DNA from: JBEKYD01 sp049509915
GTDB lineage: Bacteria > Acidobacteriota > Terriglobia > Bryobacterales > Bryobacteraceae
Length of the DNA: 42,940 bases
Reading direction: 5' to 3'
Assembly: GCA_049509915.1 (NCBI GenBank)
Contig: JBEKZL010000182.1
Location: 1-42,940 of the forward strand
Below, piece by piece: positions 25,858 through 34,710 of the stretch. The number at the start of each line of letters is the position of its first letter. Position 1 is the stretch's first letter. Position numbers and translations under genes: made by a program. Below the pieces are notes generated by a model that saw only the letters and a program-made list of their open reading frames with translations, was not told where the DNA came from and did not search any database.

Positions 25858-26505
25858 CTAGAACACGTAGCTGATGCCCGCCATGGGTGTCAAGTTGTTC
25901 AAAATGCTGCCGAACTTGGCCGCGGTGGGAGCCACGGCCGGCGTCAACACGCCGGTGGGAAACGGCGAGATGAAGTCGCGCAGTTCGAACCGCAGAAACA
26001 TGCGCGGCGCCAACTTGTAGGTCATCCCGCCGGCAACCGTGCCCATGGGCTCGACCGCGTGGGCCCTGGTGAAATAGCCGAATTGCATCAGTGGCTGGTA
26101 GGCTTCCGGCGATCCGAGGCCCTGAAAGAGCTTCATTCCGCCGCCCACTGCCAGATAATACTGGACGGGGGAATTCTTGCGACGCGTATGCCAGATCAGG
26201 TCGTAGTGCAGGGCGTGCGCAATGCCGGTGAAGCTGGCCGAGGTCCCACCGCTCGAAAGCTTCAGATTGCTGTCGAAAAACTCATACCGGATTTCCCCGC
26301 TCAGGTTTGAGTAGAGGTTCTGCCCAAAGTACACGCCGCCAACGGCGCCGGCGGAAAATCCGGCCGTGGCCGAGGCGCCCGGGGCCGAAACCGGCACGGT
26401 ATTCAGAAAACCCGCGCCTCCCACCGCGCCCACCTCCCACTGCTGCCCCCAGGCCGCCGCGCAAAAGGCGGCCGGGAGCAGAACGCGCAAAACGAATGTC
26501 TTCAT
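25858..26505 (-). CDS. Outer-membrane beta-barrel protein
   Basis: A 215-residue protein starting at ATG 26505 (MKTFVLRVLLPAAFCAAAWG) directly after AAGGAGAAGGAA. This is a strong ribosome-binding site that rules out the in-frame TTG five codons earlier. It has a signal peptide, then alternating amphipathic strands (WEVGAVGGAGFLNTVP, AGAVGGVYFGQNLYSN, SGEIRYEFFDSNLKLS, VQYYLAVGGGMKLFQG, TVAGGMTYKLAPRMFLRFEL). It ends in Phe (PMAGISYVF), the BAM-recognised C-terminal pattern. It looks like an 8-stranded OmpA/OmpW-type barrel. It lies 22 bp downstream of the TIGR03437 propeller gene on the same strand, so the two may be co-transcribed. Confidence 0.82.
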   Translation of the reverse strand: MKTFVLRVLLPAAFCAAAWGQQWEVGAVGGAGFLNTVPVSAPGASATAGFSAGAVGGVYFGQNLYSNLSGEIRYEFFDSNLKLSSGGTSASFTGIAHALHYDLIWHTRRKNSPVQYYLAVGGGMKLFQGLGSPEAYQPLMQFGYFTRAHAVEPMGTVAGGMTYKLAPRMFLRFELRDFISPFPTGVLTPAVAPTAAKFGSILNNLTPMAGISYVF

Positions 26506-26527
26506 TTCCTTCTCCTTCAAGCGCCGC

Positions 26528-29500
26528 TTAGTTTCCCACTACGCGAACGTTCACACCAGAAGTAATCCCGCCCTGGTTGAGCGTCAGGGGCACCGACAGC
26601 CCCTGGGGGACACCGAACGGCACGGTGGCGTTGATCTGGTATACGCCGACCTGGCCCGGCACCAGACCGGCGTAACTGACACTCAGATTGGCGCCCCCGA
26701 GAGTCACGGTGGGCTGCAACACGGCGTTCGCCAGCGGACTGGATGGCGCGGCCGAGCCGGCGGTCACCTGCGGACTGGTCAAGCCCAGCCCGTTGGTGTA
26801 AATCACCAGCGTGTCGTTGTAATTGACCGGGTTGGTGGGTGTCACCAGTTGATTGTTGGCGGCGCGGACGATCGTAGGCAGTCCGGTCAGCGGTCCGGCG
26901 GTGCCGTTCATGAATACGCTGGGCGCGGCCACGCCGACTGTGAAGTTGTAGTTGTTGCTGACGCCGCCCGGGGTGTGAATGGCGACCGAGGCATTACCCC
27001 CTACGTTGTAGGGCAATTGCGCGTTTACCTGCGTGCCGGAGACAAACAGCAGCGGCACCGGCGTACCGTTGACGCTCAAGCAGGACTGGCCCAGCGCGGT
27101 CGGCAGCGGAATTTGCGCCGTAGCCACGTTGACCGGGCTCATGGAAGTACCGTAAACGGTGATCAGAGCGCCGGGGGCCAAGGCCGTCGAATTGTTGGCA
27201 GCGTTCACCACGCTCGCAATCGTCGGCGTGGCCGCGCTGGCGCCATAACTCGAAGCCAGCACAGTAAACCCAGACGTGGTCAGAGCCACCACTGTGTTGT
27301 CGGCGGGCATGGCGGCCACGGTTCGGGTGAACGTCATGGCGGCGGACGTGGTCGTAGTCGAGGAGGTCGACGACGAAGAGGAGCTCGTGCCGGTTGTCGA
27401 GCTGCCGCCGGTCGCCGGAGTCGCTGTCGGCAGCAGCGGTGCTTCCACCATTGTCGTCGGGCTCGCTCCGCCAGTCAGGCTGGTAGTGAACTCCTGAATG
27501 ACGCCCGGGCTGGTGCTGGAGGCCGCCGTGGCGAAATATCCGCCCTGGCCGGTGAACAGGAACCCCGAGGAGCTTCCGCCCGATTCCGCCAGCGTGCCAA
27601 TCGGCACCAGCGAGGAGTTAAACACGTAGTTACCCACCACGTACTGGTCGTAAGACGAGGCCGCGATGGCGCCCCCAAGCGCGGTGAAGTCCTGCCGCGC
27701 CGCAGTGAATGTGTTGGCCGCGGCCGAATAGAGCATCACTGTGCCGCCCGGATCGGCCAGAATGACGGTGGCGCCGTTGGACGCCGCGGCCAGACCGGAT
27801 TGCGGCGAAACCTTGTTCAGATAGGCTCCCAGACTGCTCAGCATGGTTCCCACTTCGGTAGAGAGATCCAAACTGTCGACCGCGCCTAGTCCGGTGCCTT
27901 CGTCGCGAGCCAGAACCAGGATGGCGCTATTGGAAACCGCCAGCGACCGCCCGTAGTGCCCGCCCGGCAAAACGACGGCGGACACCATCTGCAGCGCATT
28001 CAAATCGTACACGGTCACGAACTGCGAGTCGTTGTGGCCTACCAGCAGGTACTGCGAATCGCCGGTGATGGCGAGCGACATTGGTGTCGTAAGAGTCGGG
28101 AGGGTGGCGATCTGGCGGTTGGTCGAGCCGTCGAAAACCAATACTTCGTCCTGGTCCTCGCGCGCGATGTAGAAACGGTTGCGCGCCGCGTCCGCCACGA
28201 TATCGCCTAGAACGCCCGGCACATCGACGATGGTGCCGCGCTGTTCCACGTCCGGATTACTGACCAGCACGCGCACCGTTTTTGCGGCATTGACCGCGCT
28301 CACCGAACCGATCATCAGGTCCACCGGGGAGGTCCCGATGGCGGTCGTGAATACGCTCGGGTTCGCGGTGACCGTAATCGTCGCCGGCGTGGTTCCCGCC
28401 GCCGGCGATACGCTCACTCCGGCCACCGGCGAGTAGATGGAGAAGTCCGTGTGATTGCCGCCCGGATCGCTGAGCGTAAAGGTGCCCGTCACCGTGCTGC
28501 GGTTGCAGAAATTGGTCTCGAGCAATACGTCCAGGTTCTCCGGCAAGATAATGCGGTCCTGAACCGCCATGTTGCTCGACGACATGATCAGAAGATTCGG
28601 CATCAGCGCCGGCGAGGAAGATGCCGCCACCGGACCGGTCGGCTGGCTCGAGTCGGGGAGTTGGCCGTAAAGGATGCCGCGGACCGAATCGATAGCGTGA
28701 CCGGTGATGTTCTTCGATGCCAGGATGTTGGGATAACGCCCGACGATGCCGTTCAAATTCACCAGCGAGTATCCCACCATGGCGTAGGTGCCGTCGGCGG
28801 AAACACTCACCCGCGGCAGCAGCGCCGGGGAGGACGTGTAAGAAATGGGATAAACAGCGGGCGCATTCGGCCAGGAGTGGCCGTCGATCTTGAAGACGAC
28901 CTGGCTGGTTCCCGTGGTGGCGCCCGCCAAGCCCCAGATCGAAAGCCCGTCACCCGCCGAATTCCAAGCCATGGCGGCTTCGGTGATCTGTCCCGGAGAA
29001 GCCGGCGCCTGTATCGGCAGACTGCTCGACACATTCGCCAGGCTCGTCAGCAGCGTCAGTTCGCCGCTGACCGGGTCCATCTCCCAGATGTTCGTCGTCG
29101 TAACAATCACCGCGACGCCGGAAGGGTAACGAGGATCGGGGACGTTCAGAAACGCAACGCCCAGCGGCGGCTCCCCGGTTGCCAGCGTCTGTTGCGTGTT
29201 GTCTGACAAATTGATAATTGTGACCAGGTTTCCCGCCGTCGCTCCCGAGGCCGTCGCATTGTAGTGAGTCACCACAAGATACGACCCGTCGGGCGACATC
29301 GCCAGCGAGCCGGGTTGAGGCGCCACATTGAGCGAGGTGTGGATTCTCAGGTCCGAAAGCGACAGAAAGTCGATCGTATTGGACCCGAAGTCGGCGATGT
29401 ACAGGTAACCGCGCGATTCGTCCAACACCACGTCGGAAGCGGTTCCGCCGATGGGAACAACCGTCCCGAGGCTGGCGGCGGCCGATGGCAATACGCTCGT

Positions 29501-29548
29501 GATCGAAACCGCGAGCAGTAACGTGACGGACAATCTGTTCAGGCGCAT
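26528..29548 (-). CDS. Secreted YVTN-type beta-propeller protein with TIGR03437 C-terminal domain
   Basis: A 1,006-residue protein with a signal peptide (LSVTLLLAVSITSVLPSAAA). YVTN-like propeller repeats follow: DVVLDESRGYLYIADFGSNT, GSLAMSPDGSYLVVTHYN and DIVADAARNRFYIAREDQDE, then VFDGSTNRQIATLPTL and a second propeller set to about residue 690. There is a Thr/Ser-rich linker. The TIGR03437 domain is at the end: SVVNAANNSTALAPGALITV, YGTSMSPVN, PVPLLFVSGTQVNAQLPYNV and VYQINATVPFGVPQGLSVPL. The domain is abundant in Solibacter-like genomes and is of unknown function; Ig-like adhesion or surface anchoring is plausible. It is divergent from the next gene; the 190-bp gap holds both promoters. 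Confidence 0.9.
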   Translation of the reverse strand: MRLNRLSVTLLLAVSITSVLPSAAASLGTVVPIGGTASDVVLDESRGYLYIADFGSNTIDFLSLSDLRIHTSLNVAPQPGSLAMSPDGSYLVVTHYNATASGATAGNLVTIINLSDNTQQTLATGEPPLGVAFLNVPDPRYPSGVAVIVTTTNIWEMDPVSGELTLLTSLANVSSSLPIQAPASPGQITEAAMAWNSAGDGLSIWGLAGATTGTSQVVFKIDGHSWPNAPAVYPISYTSSPALLPRVSVSADGTYAMVGYSLVNLNGIVGRYPNILASKNITGHAIDSVRGILYGQLPDSSQPTGPVAASSSPALMPNLLIMSSSNMAVQDRIILPENLDVLLETNFCNRSTVTGTFTLSDPGGNHTDFSIYSPVAGVSVSPAAGTTPATITVTANPSVFTTAIGTSPVDLMIGSVSAVNAAKTVRVLVSNPDVEQRGTIVDVPGVLGDIVADAARNRFYIAREDQDEVLVFDGSTNRQIATLPTLTTPMSLAITGDSQYLLVGHNDSQFVTVYDLNALQMVSAVVLPGGHYGRSLAVSNSAILVLARDEGTGLGAVDSLDLSTEVGTMLSSLGAYLNKVSPQSGLAAASNGATVILADPGGTVMLYSAAANTFTAARQDFTALGGAIAASSYDQYVVGNYVFNSSLVPIGTLAESGGSSSGFLFTGQGGYFATAASSTSPGVIQEFTTSLTGGASPTTMVEAPLLPTATPATGGSSTTGTSSSSSSTSSTTTTSAAMTFTRTVAAMPADNTVVALTTSGFTVLASSYGASAATPTIASVVNAANNSTALAPGALITVYGTSMSPVNVATAQIPLPTALGQSCLSVNGTPVPLLFVSGTQVNAQLPYNVGGNASVAIHTPGGVSNNYNFTVGVAAPSVFMNGTAGPLTGLPTIVRAANNQLVTPTNPVNYNDTLVIYTNGLGLTSPQVTAGSAAPSSPLANAVLQPTVTLGGANLSVSYAGLVPGQVGVYQINATVPFGVPQGLSVPLTLNQGGITSGVNVRVVGN

Positions 29549-29748
29549 AAGCGGAGTCTTCGAACATTACGATTACAGTGGGTCCGGCGGAGAGAATCAA
29601 TGATCGAAATGGCTAGTAATGCCGCCATTACCAAAGTTAGTCGTGTATTTTCGGGGATTTACACGTATACTGCAGCCGTAAACGCAGCTTCCGCGCGCCG
29701 GGGAAGACGCTGGGCGCTCGACTCGCCGCGGAAGCAATAAAGGTGGTC

Positions 29749-32190
29749 ATGAAAACCCGTTTCGCTCCGATGGCACAGTGGTTACTCCGCGCCGCTCTCG
29801 CGGCCGCTCTGGCGGCTTCGGCTTCGGCTCAATCCACTTCCGTGACGACGATTACTCCGGTGCCGGTCGGCGCCATTTTCACTGTGGACGGACAATCTTA
29901 TACCCAGCCGACCAGCTTCACCTGGCCGGCCGGCAGCGCGCACACCGTAGCGGTCCCCGAGGCTATCGAAAACGGCGCCTTGCCGAACACCCAATTGACT
30001 TTCGTGGGTATCAGTTGGGCGGATGGAGCTTACGGCACCACCAGCGTTGTTATTACAGCCGACCCCGCGATCACCAACTATACCGTGAACTTCGCCGTGG
30101 GTTATGCGTTGACCATCGCGTTCTACTCCTGCGGCACTACCAATTGCGGGGCAGGCCCCGGATACCTCACTGTCAACAGCGGGCTGCCGTCCGGTCTGTG
30201 GTCGAGCACCGCCACCTATGCATTAGGCGATTCGGTGGTGTATGACGGCGTGTCATATATATCGCTCATCAACGGAAATACCGGATATATTCCATCGAGT
30301 TCGTCCGGCGCCTGGCAACTGGTTACTCCGGTTGAGGTAACCTCCTCGCAACAGATTTATTTTGGGGCCGGCAGTACGGTGACTGCGCAGGCCTTCCCCA
30401 ATCCCGGCTACGTCTTCACGGGCTGGTCCTCGGTGGGCGCCGGCGAAAACGTGCTGGGATATCAGATCACTGTCACCATGAACGGGCCGATGTCCATATA
30501 TCCTGGCTTTGCCCCCGCCGCAACTGTGAATTTCGCCACCGTGCCGGCCAACCTCGCCATCCTGGCCGACCACAATTCCATGAACACTCCGGCACAGCAA
30601 TTCTGGGGCTGGAACACGGTGCATACGTTGGGCGCGATCTCGCCACAAAAAGACAATACCGGCAACATGTGGGTCTTTTCTTCCTGGAGCGACGGCGGAA
30701 CCCAGACGCACGCTTATACCGTGCCGCCCACGTCTTTGCCGGTCGCGCTCACGGCCACTTTTGTCCCGGGCGTCGCGGTTTCCTTTTTCACTTCTCCCAC
30801 CGGGCTGAGCCTGACCGTCGACGGGCGCAGCAACTGGCCCAACTACGACTTCCTCTGGGGCGTAGGCCAGACGCACACGTTCTCCGCTCCGGCGCAACAA
30901 ACCGATTCCGGGGGACGTATCTGGTCCTTCGCCTCCTGGTCGGACGGCGGTGCCGCTTCGCAGACTCTGTTGACGCCCGCTAACGCGCCCGGCGGCATTT
31001 CGTTGACGGCCACTTACACGCCGGTCGGACAGTTGACGATCATCAGCGCGACGGCGGCCTCGGTGGTGGTAAATGGCACCGCCTGCAACCTGCCCTGTAA
31101 CGTGCAGCAGGCCGTGGGCAACGTGGTCACGGTCGGCGCGCCCGCTTCGGTCCCGGTGAGCGCGGGGTCGCGCCAGGACTTTCTGATGTGGTCGAACGGC
31201 GCCACCGGTGACCTCACTTACACTCTCACCGCCGCGCCCACCACCATCGCCGCCAACTATCACCTCATGAATCTTCTGGCAACCAGCGCGGCGCCCGCCG
31301 GAGGAGCTTCCTGGACGCTGACGCCCGCTTCGCCCGATGGGTTCTACGATTCCGCCGTCACCGTCAACGTGAGCGTCGCGGCCCAGCCCGGCTACCGGTT
31401 TCTCAACTTCGCCGGAGATCTGGGCGGCTCCGTACCCGGCGGACAGCTAACCATGAACCTGCCCCGCAGCGTCCAGGCCGTGTTCTCTAAGGCGCCTTAT
31501 CTTTCGCCGGCGGGGGCGGCGAATGGCGCCGGCCTCACTCCGGTGGCGGGCGTGGCGCCCGGCTCGGTGGTTTCCCTCTTCGGCCTCAATCTCGCCCCGG
31601 CGGTTGCCTCCGGTCCAACCTCCCCGATGGTGCAGACCCTGGGCGGCCTGACGGTCAGTCTCGGCGACACCGTGCTGCCGCTGTTCTTCGTTTCCCCCAC
31701 CCAGATCAATTTCCTGCTGCCCGACGGTACCGTCAGCGGCAATGCTACCCTTACGGTCGGCATCGCCGGCCAGCCCAACTCCACCGCCCCCATCTCGGTC
31801 GTTCAGGACGCGCCCGGCCTGTTCGGCCAGTCCGCCAGCGGCCAGACCTACGCCGTGGCTTTTCACGCCGACGGCACCCAGGTGACTACCGCTTCACCGG
31901 CCGTGGCCGGCGAAATCGTAACCGTTTATGGCACCGGCTTCGGCCCCGCCAGCACACCGCGCCCCTTCGGTGTTCCGGCGCCCGCCGGAATCGAGCTTAC
32001 CGATCCGATCGCCGTCGCGTTGAACGGTCAGACTGTTTCGCCCACCGGCGCCGCCGTCGTGGCGGGCTCCATCGGAATCGATTCGGTCGCCTTCGCGGTG
32101 CCTGCCGGCTTACCCGCCGCCTCGAACGCCACCCTGACCGTTACCGTCAACGGCCAAGCCAGCAACAGCGTCTGGCTGACGCTGCAATAA
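29749..32190 (+). CDS. Secreted repeat protein with TIGR03437 C-terminal domain
   Basis: About 813 residues from ATG 29749, preceded by AAAGGTGG; a GTG at 29743 is less likely. After the signal peptide (LLRAALAAALAASASAQ) come beta-repeats of the InlB B/PEGA-like type: FTVDGQSYTQPTSFTWPAGS, SISWADG-like, YVFTGWSSVGAGEN, WVFSSWSDGGTQTHAYTVP, LTVDGRSNWPNYDFLWGVGQ and WSFASWSDGGAASQTLL. The C-terminal TIGR03437 part reads SPAGAANGAGLTPVAGVAPG, SVVSLFGLNLAP, LPLFFVSPTQINFLLPDG and EIVTVYGTGFGPAS. A secreted or surface adhesin is likely, but the ligand is unknown. It is divergent from the propeller gene and convergent with the DUF507 gene. Confidence 0.88.
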   Translation: MKTRFAPMAQWLLRAALAAALAASASAQSTSVTTITPVPVGAIFTVDGQSYTQPTSFTWPAGSAHTVAVPEAIENGALPNTQLTFVGISWADGAYGTTSVVITADPAITNYTVNFAVGYALTIAFYSCGTTNCGAGPGYLTVNSGLPSGLWSSTATYALGDSVVYDGVSYISLINGNTGYIPSSSSGAWQLVTPVEVTSSQQIYFGAGSTVTAQAFPNPGYVFTGWSSVGAGENVLGYQITVTMNGPMSIYPGFAPAATVNFATVPANLAILADHNSMNTPAQQFWGWNTVHTLGAISPQKDNTGNMWVFSSWSDGGTQTHAYTVPPTSLPVALTATFVPGVAVSFFTSPTGLSLTVDGRSNWPNYDFLWGVGQTHTFSAPAQQTDSGGRIWSFASWSDGGAASQTLLTPANAPGGISLTATYTPVGQLTIISATAASVVVNGTACNLPCNVQQAVGNVVTVGAPASVPVSAGSRQDFLMWSNGATGDLTYTLTAAPTTIAANYHLMNLLATSAAPAGGASWTLTPASPDGFYDSAVTVNVSVAAQPGYRFLNFAGDLGGSVPGGQLTMNLPRSVQAVFSKAPYLSPAGAANGAGLTPVAGVAPGSVVSLFGLNLAPAVASGPTSPMVQTLGGLTVSLGDTVLPLFFVSPTQINFLLPDGTVSGNATLTVGIAGQPNSTAPISVVQDAPGLFGQSASGQTYAVAFHADGTQVTTASPAVAGEIVTVYGTGFGPASTPRPFGVPAPAGIELTDPIAVALNGQTVSPTGAAVVAGSIGIDSVAFAVPAGLPAASNATLTVTVNGQASNSVWLTLQ

Positions 32191-32191
32191 A

Positions 32192-32211
32192 GCTGAAAGC
32201 TTAAGCTGAGT
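32192..32211. repeat. Short GCTGANN heptad element, third copy
   Basis: GCTGAAA, GCTTAA and GCTGAGT run in order just after the stop of the TIGR03437 gene. GCGGCTC and GCGGACAGC follow, extending the degenerate pattern into the 3' end of the DUF507 gene. It sits between convergent genes like the copy at 22428-22505 but lacks a clear second arm. Confidence 0.45.
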
Positions 32212-32226
32212 GCGGCTCGCGGACAG

Positions 32227-32817
32227 CTATCTGCCCAGATCGATGCCGAGTTTCTTCAGCTCTTCCGAGTAGTAGCGCCGGTGGAGCAGGTCCCATTCCT
32301 CGCTGCCTTCGGGGATTTCGCGTTTCTGGGTGCGAATCTTCAGCCGCGCGGCGCGATCCACCTTGTCCTCGGCCAGCAGCAGATCGGTGATCAACCGCAC
32401 GATCTCGAGGCGCACCGCGTTGGAGTCCTTATTCCGCAGCCGCAGATCGTGGCTTCGGCGAAGCATCTCGACCAGCTTGTGGGAAATATCGGTGACCTTG
32501 TCGCGCGACAGTTTCATGGCGTCGCCGGTGTCCCGGCCCGAAGCGCGAATCACCTTGCGCTGCTGGATCAGCGTGTTCTTGATCCGTCGAAACATCTCCT
32601 GATAACTGACGCCCTCGCGCCGCATGTACTCGCTGTACTGGCTCAGAAGATCGCGCACTTCGTCGTTTAGACGGTCTTCCACCGCCAATTCCTCGGCGAT
32701 GACGGTCTCGACTTTTTCAACTACCGCCGCCGGATTGGGAGTCTCAATAGTGGCCGGGATCAGTTTTTGTACGAGTTGTCGCGAGATGTAAGCGACGAAT
32801 TCTCTGGCAAGCAGCAT
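32227..32817 (-). CDS. DUF507 family protein
   Basis: A 196-residue, mostly helical cytoplasmic protein. The family pattern is visible: LAREFVAYISRQLVQKLIPA, VIAEELAVEDRLNDEVRDLL, SYQEMFRRIKNTLIQQRKVI (first half), then KLSRDKVTDISHKLVEMLRR and LEIVRLITDLLLAEDKVDRA and a C-terminal RRYYSEELKKLGIDLG. The sequence looks like two related helical repeats of about 95 residues. DUF507 proteins are common in Acidobacteria, Aquificae and Deltaproteobacteria; no function is established. Confidence 0.85.
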   Translation of the reverse strand: MLLAREFVAYISRQLVQKLIPATIETPNPAAVVEKVETVIAEELAVEDRLNDEVRDLLSQYSEYMRREGVSYQEMFRRIKNTLIQQRKVIRASGRDTGDAMKLSRDKVTDISHKLVEMLRRSHDLRLRNKDSNAVRLEIVRLITDLLLAEDKVDRAARLKIRTQKREIPEGSEEWDLLHRRYYSEELKKLGIDLGR

Positions 32818-32930
32818 TCTGAGGCGAAATCGTAGTGTATCACGGGTGAAACCCCGCTCGGCTCAAAACCCGGTATCATCAGGATAAGGAAGCCGCGAGA
32901 AAACCGCTCCACTTGGACAGGGGGGACCGA

Positions 32931-33611
32931 ATGCCGCTACCGCAGGAAGATCCGTTGACCTATCTGGCGCGCAAACCAGCCGAAGCCGTACCCAAAGGCG
33001 AGGCGATCTATTCCCCGCAGATACCCGCGCAGCGGCTGTATGTAGTAGTAACCGGCCGCGTCAAAATCGGCATTTCGACTTCGGACGGAAAACGGATCGT
33101 CAGCCGCATTGTGCCCCCCGAGGGCCTGTTCGGCGAAGCCTGTTTGCTGGGCACGCCCTCGCGGAGCGAATCCGCCACGGCGCTCGACGACGCGGCCTTG
33201 ATGAGCTGGACCCCCGCCGAAATCGAGCAGCAGATCGAACGCGAGCCGCGCTTCGGCGTGGCGCTGTCCCAGTACGTGTTGCGTCTCGGGCGAGAACTCG
33301 CGGACCGCATTGAAACCATGGCCGTGCTCAAAACTCCCGAGCGTGTGGCGGCCGCCCTGCTCCAGTTGGTCACTTCCCTCGGCGAGGCTCGCCCGGACGG
33401 CGTCCTCCGCATGCCCGGCCTCACCCATTACACTGTGGCGGAATACGTCGGCACCTCGCGCGAGATCGTTACCTATCAGATGACCCGCCTGCGCGGCCAG
33501 GGTCTGATCCGCTACTCGCGGCAGTTCATCGACATCGACGTCAAGGGCTTGGCGGCCGCCCTTCGTAGTGCGCGCGGCGCCAAAAGCCTGTCTCCCGGCG
33601 CCGCCTCCTGA
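32931..33611 (+). CDS. Crp/Fnr-family transcriptional regulator
   Basis: A 227-residue regulator starting at ATG 32931, preceded by AGGGGGGACCG. The cyclic-nucleotide-binding-like fold has KGEAIYSPQIPAQRLYVVVT, GRVKIGISTSDGKRIVSRIV and PPEGLFGEACLLGTPSRSES. A long dimer helix follows (VLRLGRELADRIETMAVLKT). The HTH is TVAEYVGTSREIVTYQMTRL with GLIRYSRQFIDI after it. The Arg-Ser pair of cAMP-binding CRP is not obvious and there are no Fnr-type Cys residues, so the effector is unknown. It starts about 110 bp from the divergent DUF507 gene. Confidence 0.9.
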   Translation: MPLPQEDPLTYLARKPAEAVPKGEAIYSPQIPAQRLYVVVTGRVKIGISTSDGKRIVSRIVPPEGLFGEACLLGTPSRSESATALDDAALMSWTPAEIEQQIEREPRFGVALSQYVLRLGRELADRIETMAVLKTPERVAAALLQLVTSLGEARPDGVLRMPGLTHYTVAEYVGTSREIVTYQMTRLRGQGLIRYSRQFIDIDVKGLAAALRSARGAKSLSPGAAS

Positions 33612-33738
33612 TCCCGGCCGGCAACCCGCCGCCCAGGACCACGGAACCTGAGTGTTTCCTATCGATTACTCACTCCGCCCGTCCCGCTTTAGGGCCAACT
33701 TCTTTGCGATTTTCCGCCTGTCGCGGCACTACTCATGT

Positions 33739-34491
33739 ATGCAAAGTCGCTTGCTTTCCCGGCACCGTGCCGCGTGGCCGTTTCTTCTCACCGGCATCTT
33801 TCTTGGCTCCGAATTTGCCGCCCGCGCCGGTGTCCTCCTTTCCATTACCGGCGACGTCTCCGCCTGGACTTCCGCCAACGGCCAGGCGATCGGCTGGTTC
33901 GCCCCCGTCCAGACCGCCGATCTGACGATTTCGGTCCTGTTGGACAACCGTGCCTCAACGCCCAGCGACGCTACTGCATATCTCACTACCATCATCGGTC
34001 CGGGCGCATCCGCCGCCAGCGAAATCGCCCAAACCACCATCACCCTTCCCGCCTCGTACCAGGGGTGGGTGAGCCTTTTCGATGTGCCGGTGCTCGCCGC
34101 CGGCAGCTATTGGCTATCTTTCAGCGCCCCCACCGGTGACATCGACTGGGCGTATGCCGATCCCGCCGCCATCGCCGGCGCCGATGGGATCGACTACATT
34201 GGTTACGCCGAAGCGGGCCGCCCCGAAGCGACCTACCTGCCCGCTTCGGCTTTCTACATCGATCCCGATTCATCCGGCTACGAAATCGAGGTGATAGCCA
34301 ATTCGGAGCCGCCGTCCGCGCTGCTCACTCTGGGCAGCATCTCGGGCCTGACCACTCTGGTGCTATTGCGCCGCCGCAAGCGGAACCTGGCACACGCCCG
34401 CTTGGCTGCCGAAACAGCCGTTGCAAGCGTACCCCGATCCGCCACCGAAATAGCCCCCCGGCATAGCCGGGGCCAGGTCGCCGCCGGTTGA
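33739..34491 (+). CDS. Secreted PEP-CTERM-like protein with extra C-terminal tail
   Basis: About 250 residues from ATG 33739 (MQSRLLSRHRAAWPFLLTGI), a likely signal peptide. The mature region is a beta-rich domain (GVLLSITGDVSAWTSANGQA, TADLTISVLLDNRASTPSDA, LPASYQGWVSLFDVPVLAAG, SYWLSFSAPTGDIDWAYADP). Near the C-terminus it has SEPPSALLTLGSISGLTTL followed by VLLRRRKR, the Glu-Pro, transmembrane and basic cluster of PEP-CTERM sorting signals. Unusually, 33 residues follow the basic cluster, which may reflect a lost stop codon. PEP-CTERM proteins are processed by exosortase in EPS-forming Gram-negatives. Confidence 0.68.
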   Translation: MQSRLLSRHRAAWPFLLTGIFLGSEFAARAGVLLSITGDVSAWTSANGQAIGWFAPVQTADLTISVLLDNRASTPSDATAYLTTIIGPGASAASEIAQTTITLPASYQGWVSLFDVPVLAAGSYWLSFSAPTGDIDWAYADPAAIAGADGIDYIGYAEAGRPEATYLPASAFYIDPDSSGYEIEVIANSEPPSALLTLGSISGLTTLVLLRRRKRNLAHARLAAETAVASVPRSATEIAPRHSRGQVAAG

Positions 34492-34610
34492 CGGTCGACC
34501 TGTCCATCCGTGTCCGAAAACCACCCAGAGCGGCCGCCTTGCTGCCCCATCGGCGGCCGCTCCGCCTGACCCTGTTTTTCCTCTCGACCTCGTTCCACTG
34601 TAACCTCAAC

Positions 34611-34656
34611 ACACTGCATATAGATATAATTCTTGACCTCGCACTATATATTGGGG
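34611..34656 (+). promoter_or_regulatory. nrdJ promoter: TATAAT -10 with two NrdR-box-like sites
   Basis: A perfect TATAAT lies at 34625-34630. Two 16-base sites resembling the NrdR box (ACACTATATATAGTGT) flank it: 34611-34626 (11 of 16 matching) and 34641-34656 (12 of 16), 30 bases apart, close to three helical turns. NrdR is the ATP/dATP-responsive repressor of ribonucleotide reductase genes. No good -35 box is seen. The start codon is about 75 bp further on, after GAGAGGAAAGGA. Confidence 0.55.
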
Positions 34657-34710
34657 GACTATTACTGATGTGCCTTGGCGAGTGACTTCTCCGAGAGGAA
34701 AGGATTTTAG

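Noticed and set aside
26366..27889. 507-codon open frame antisense to the TIGR03437 gene
   Set aside because: It is Arg/Gly/His low complexity and opposite a gene with clear domains.
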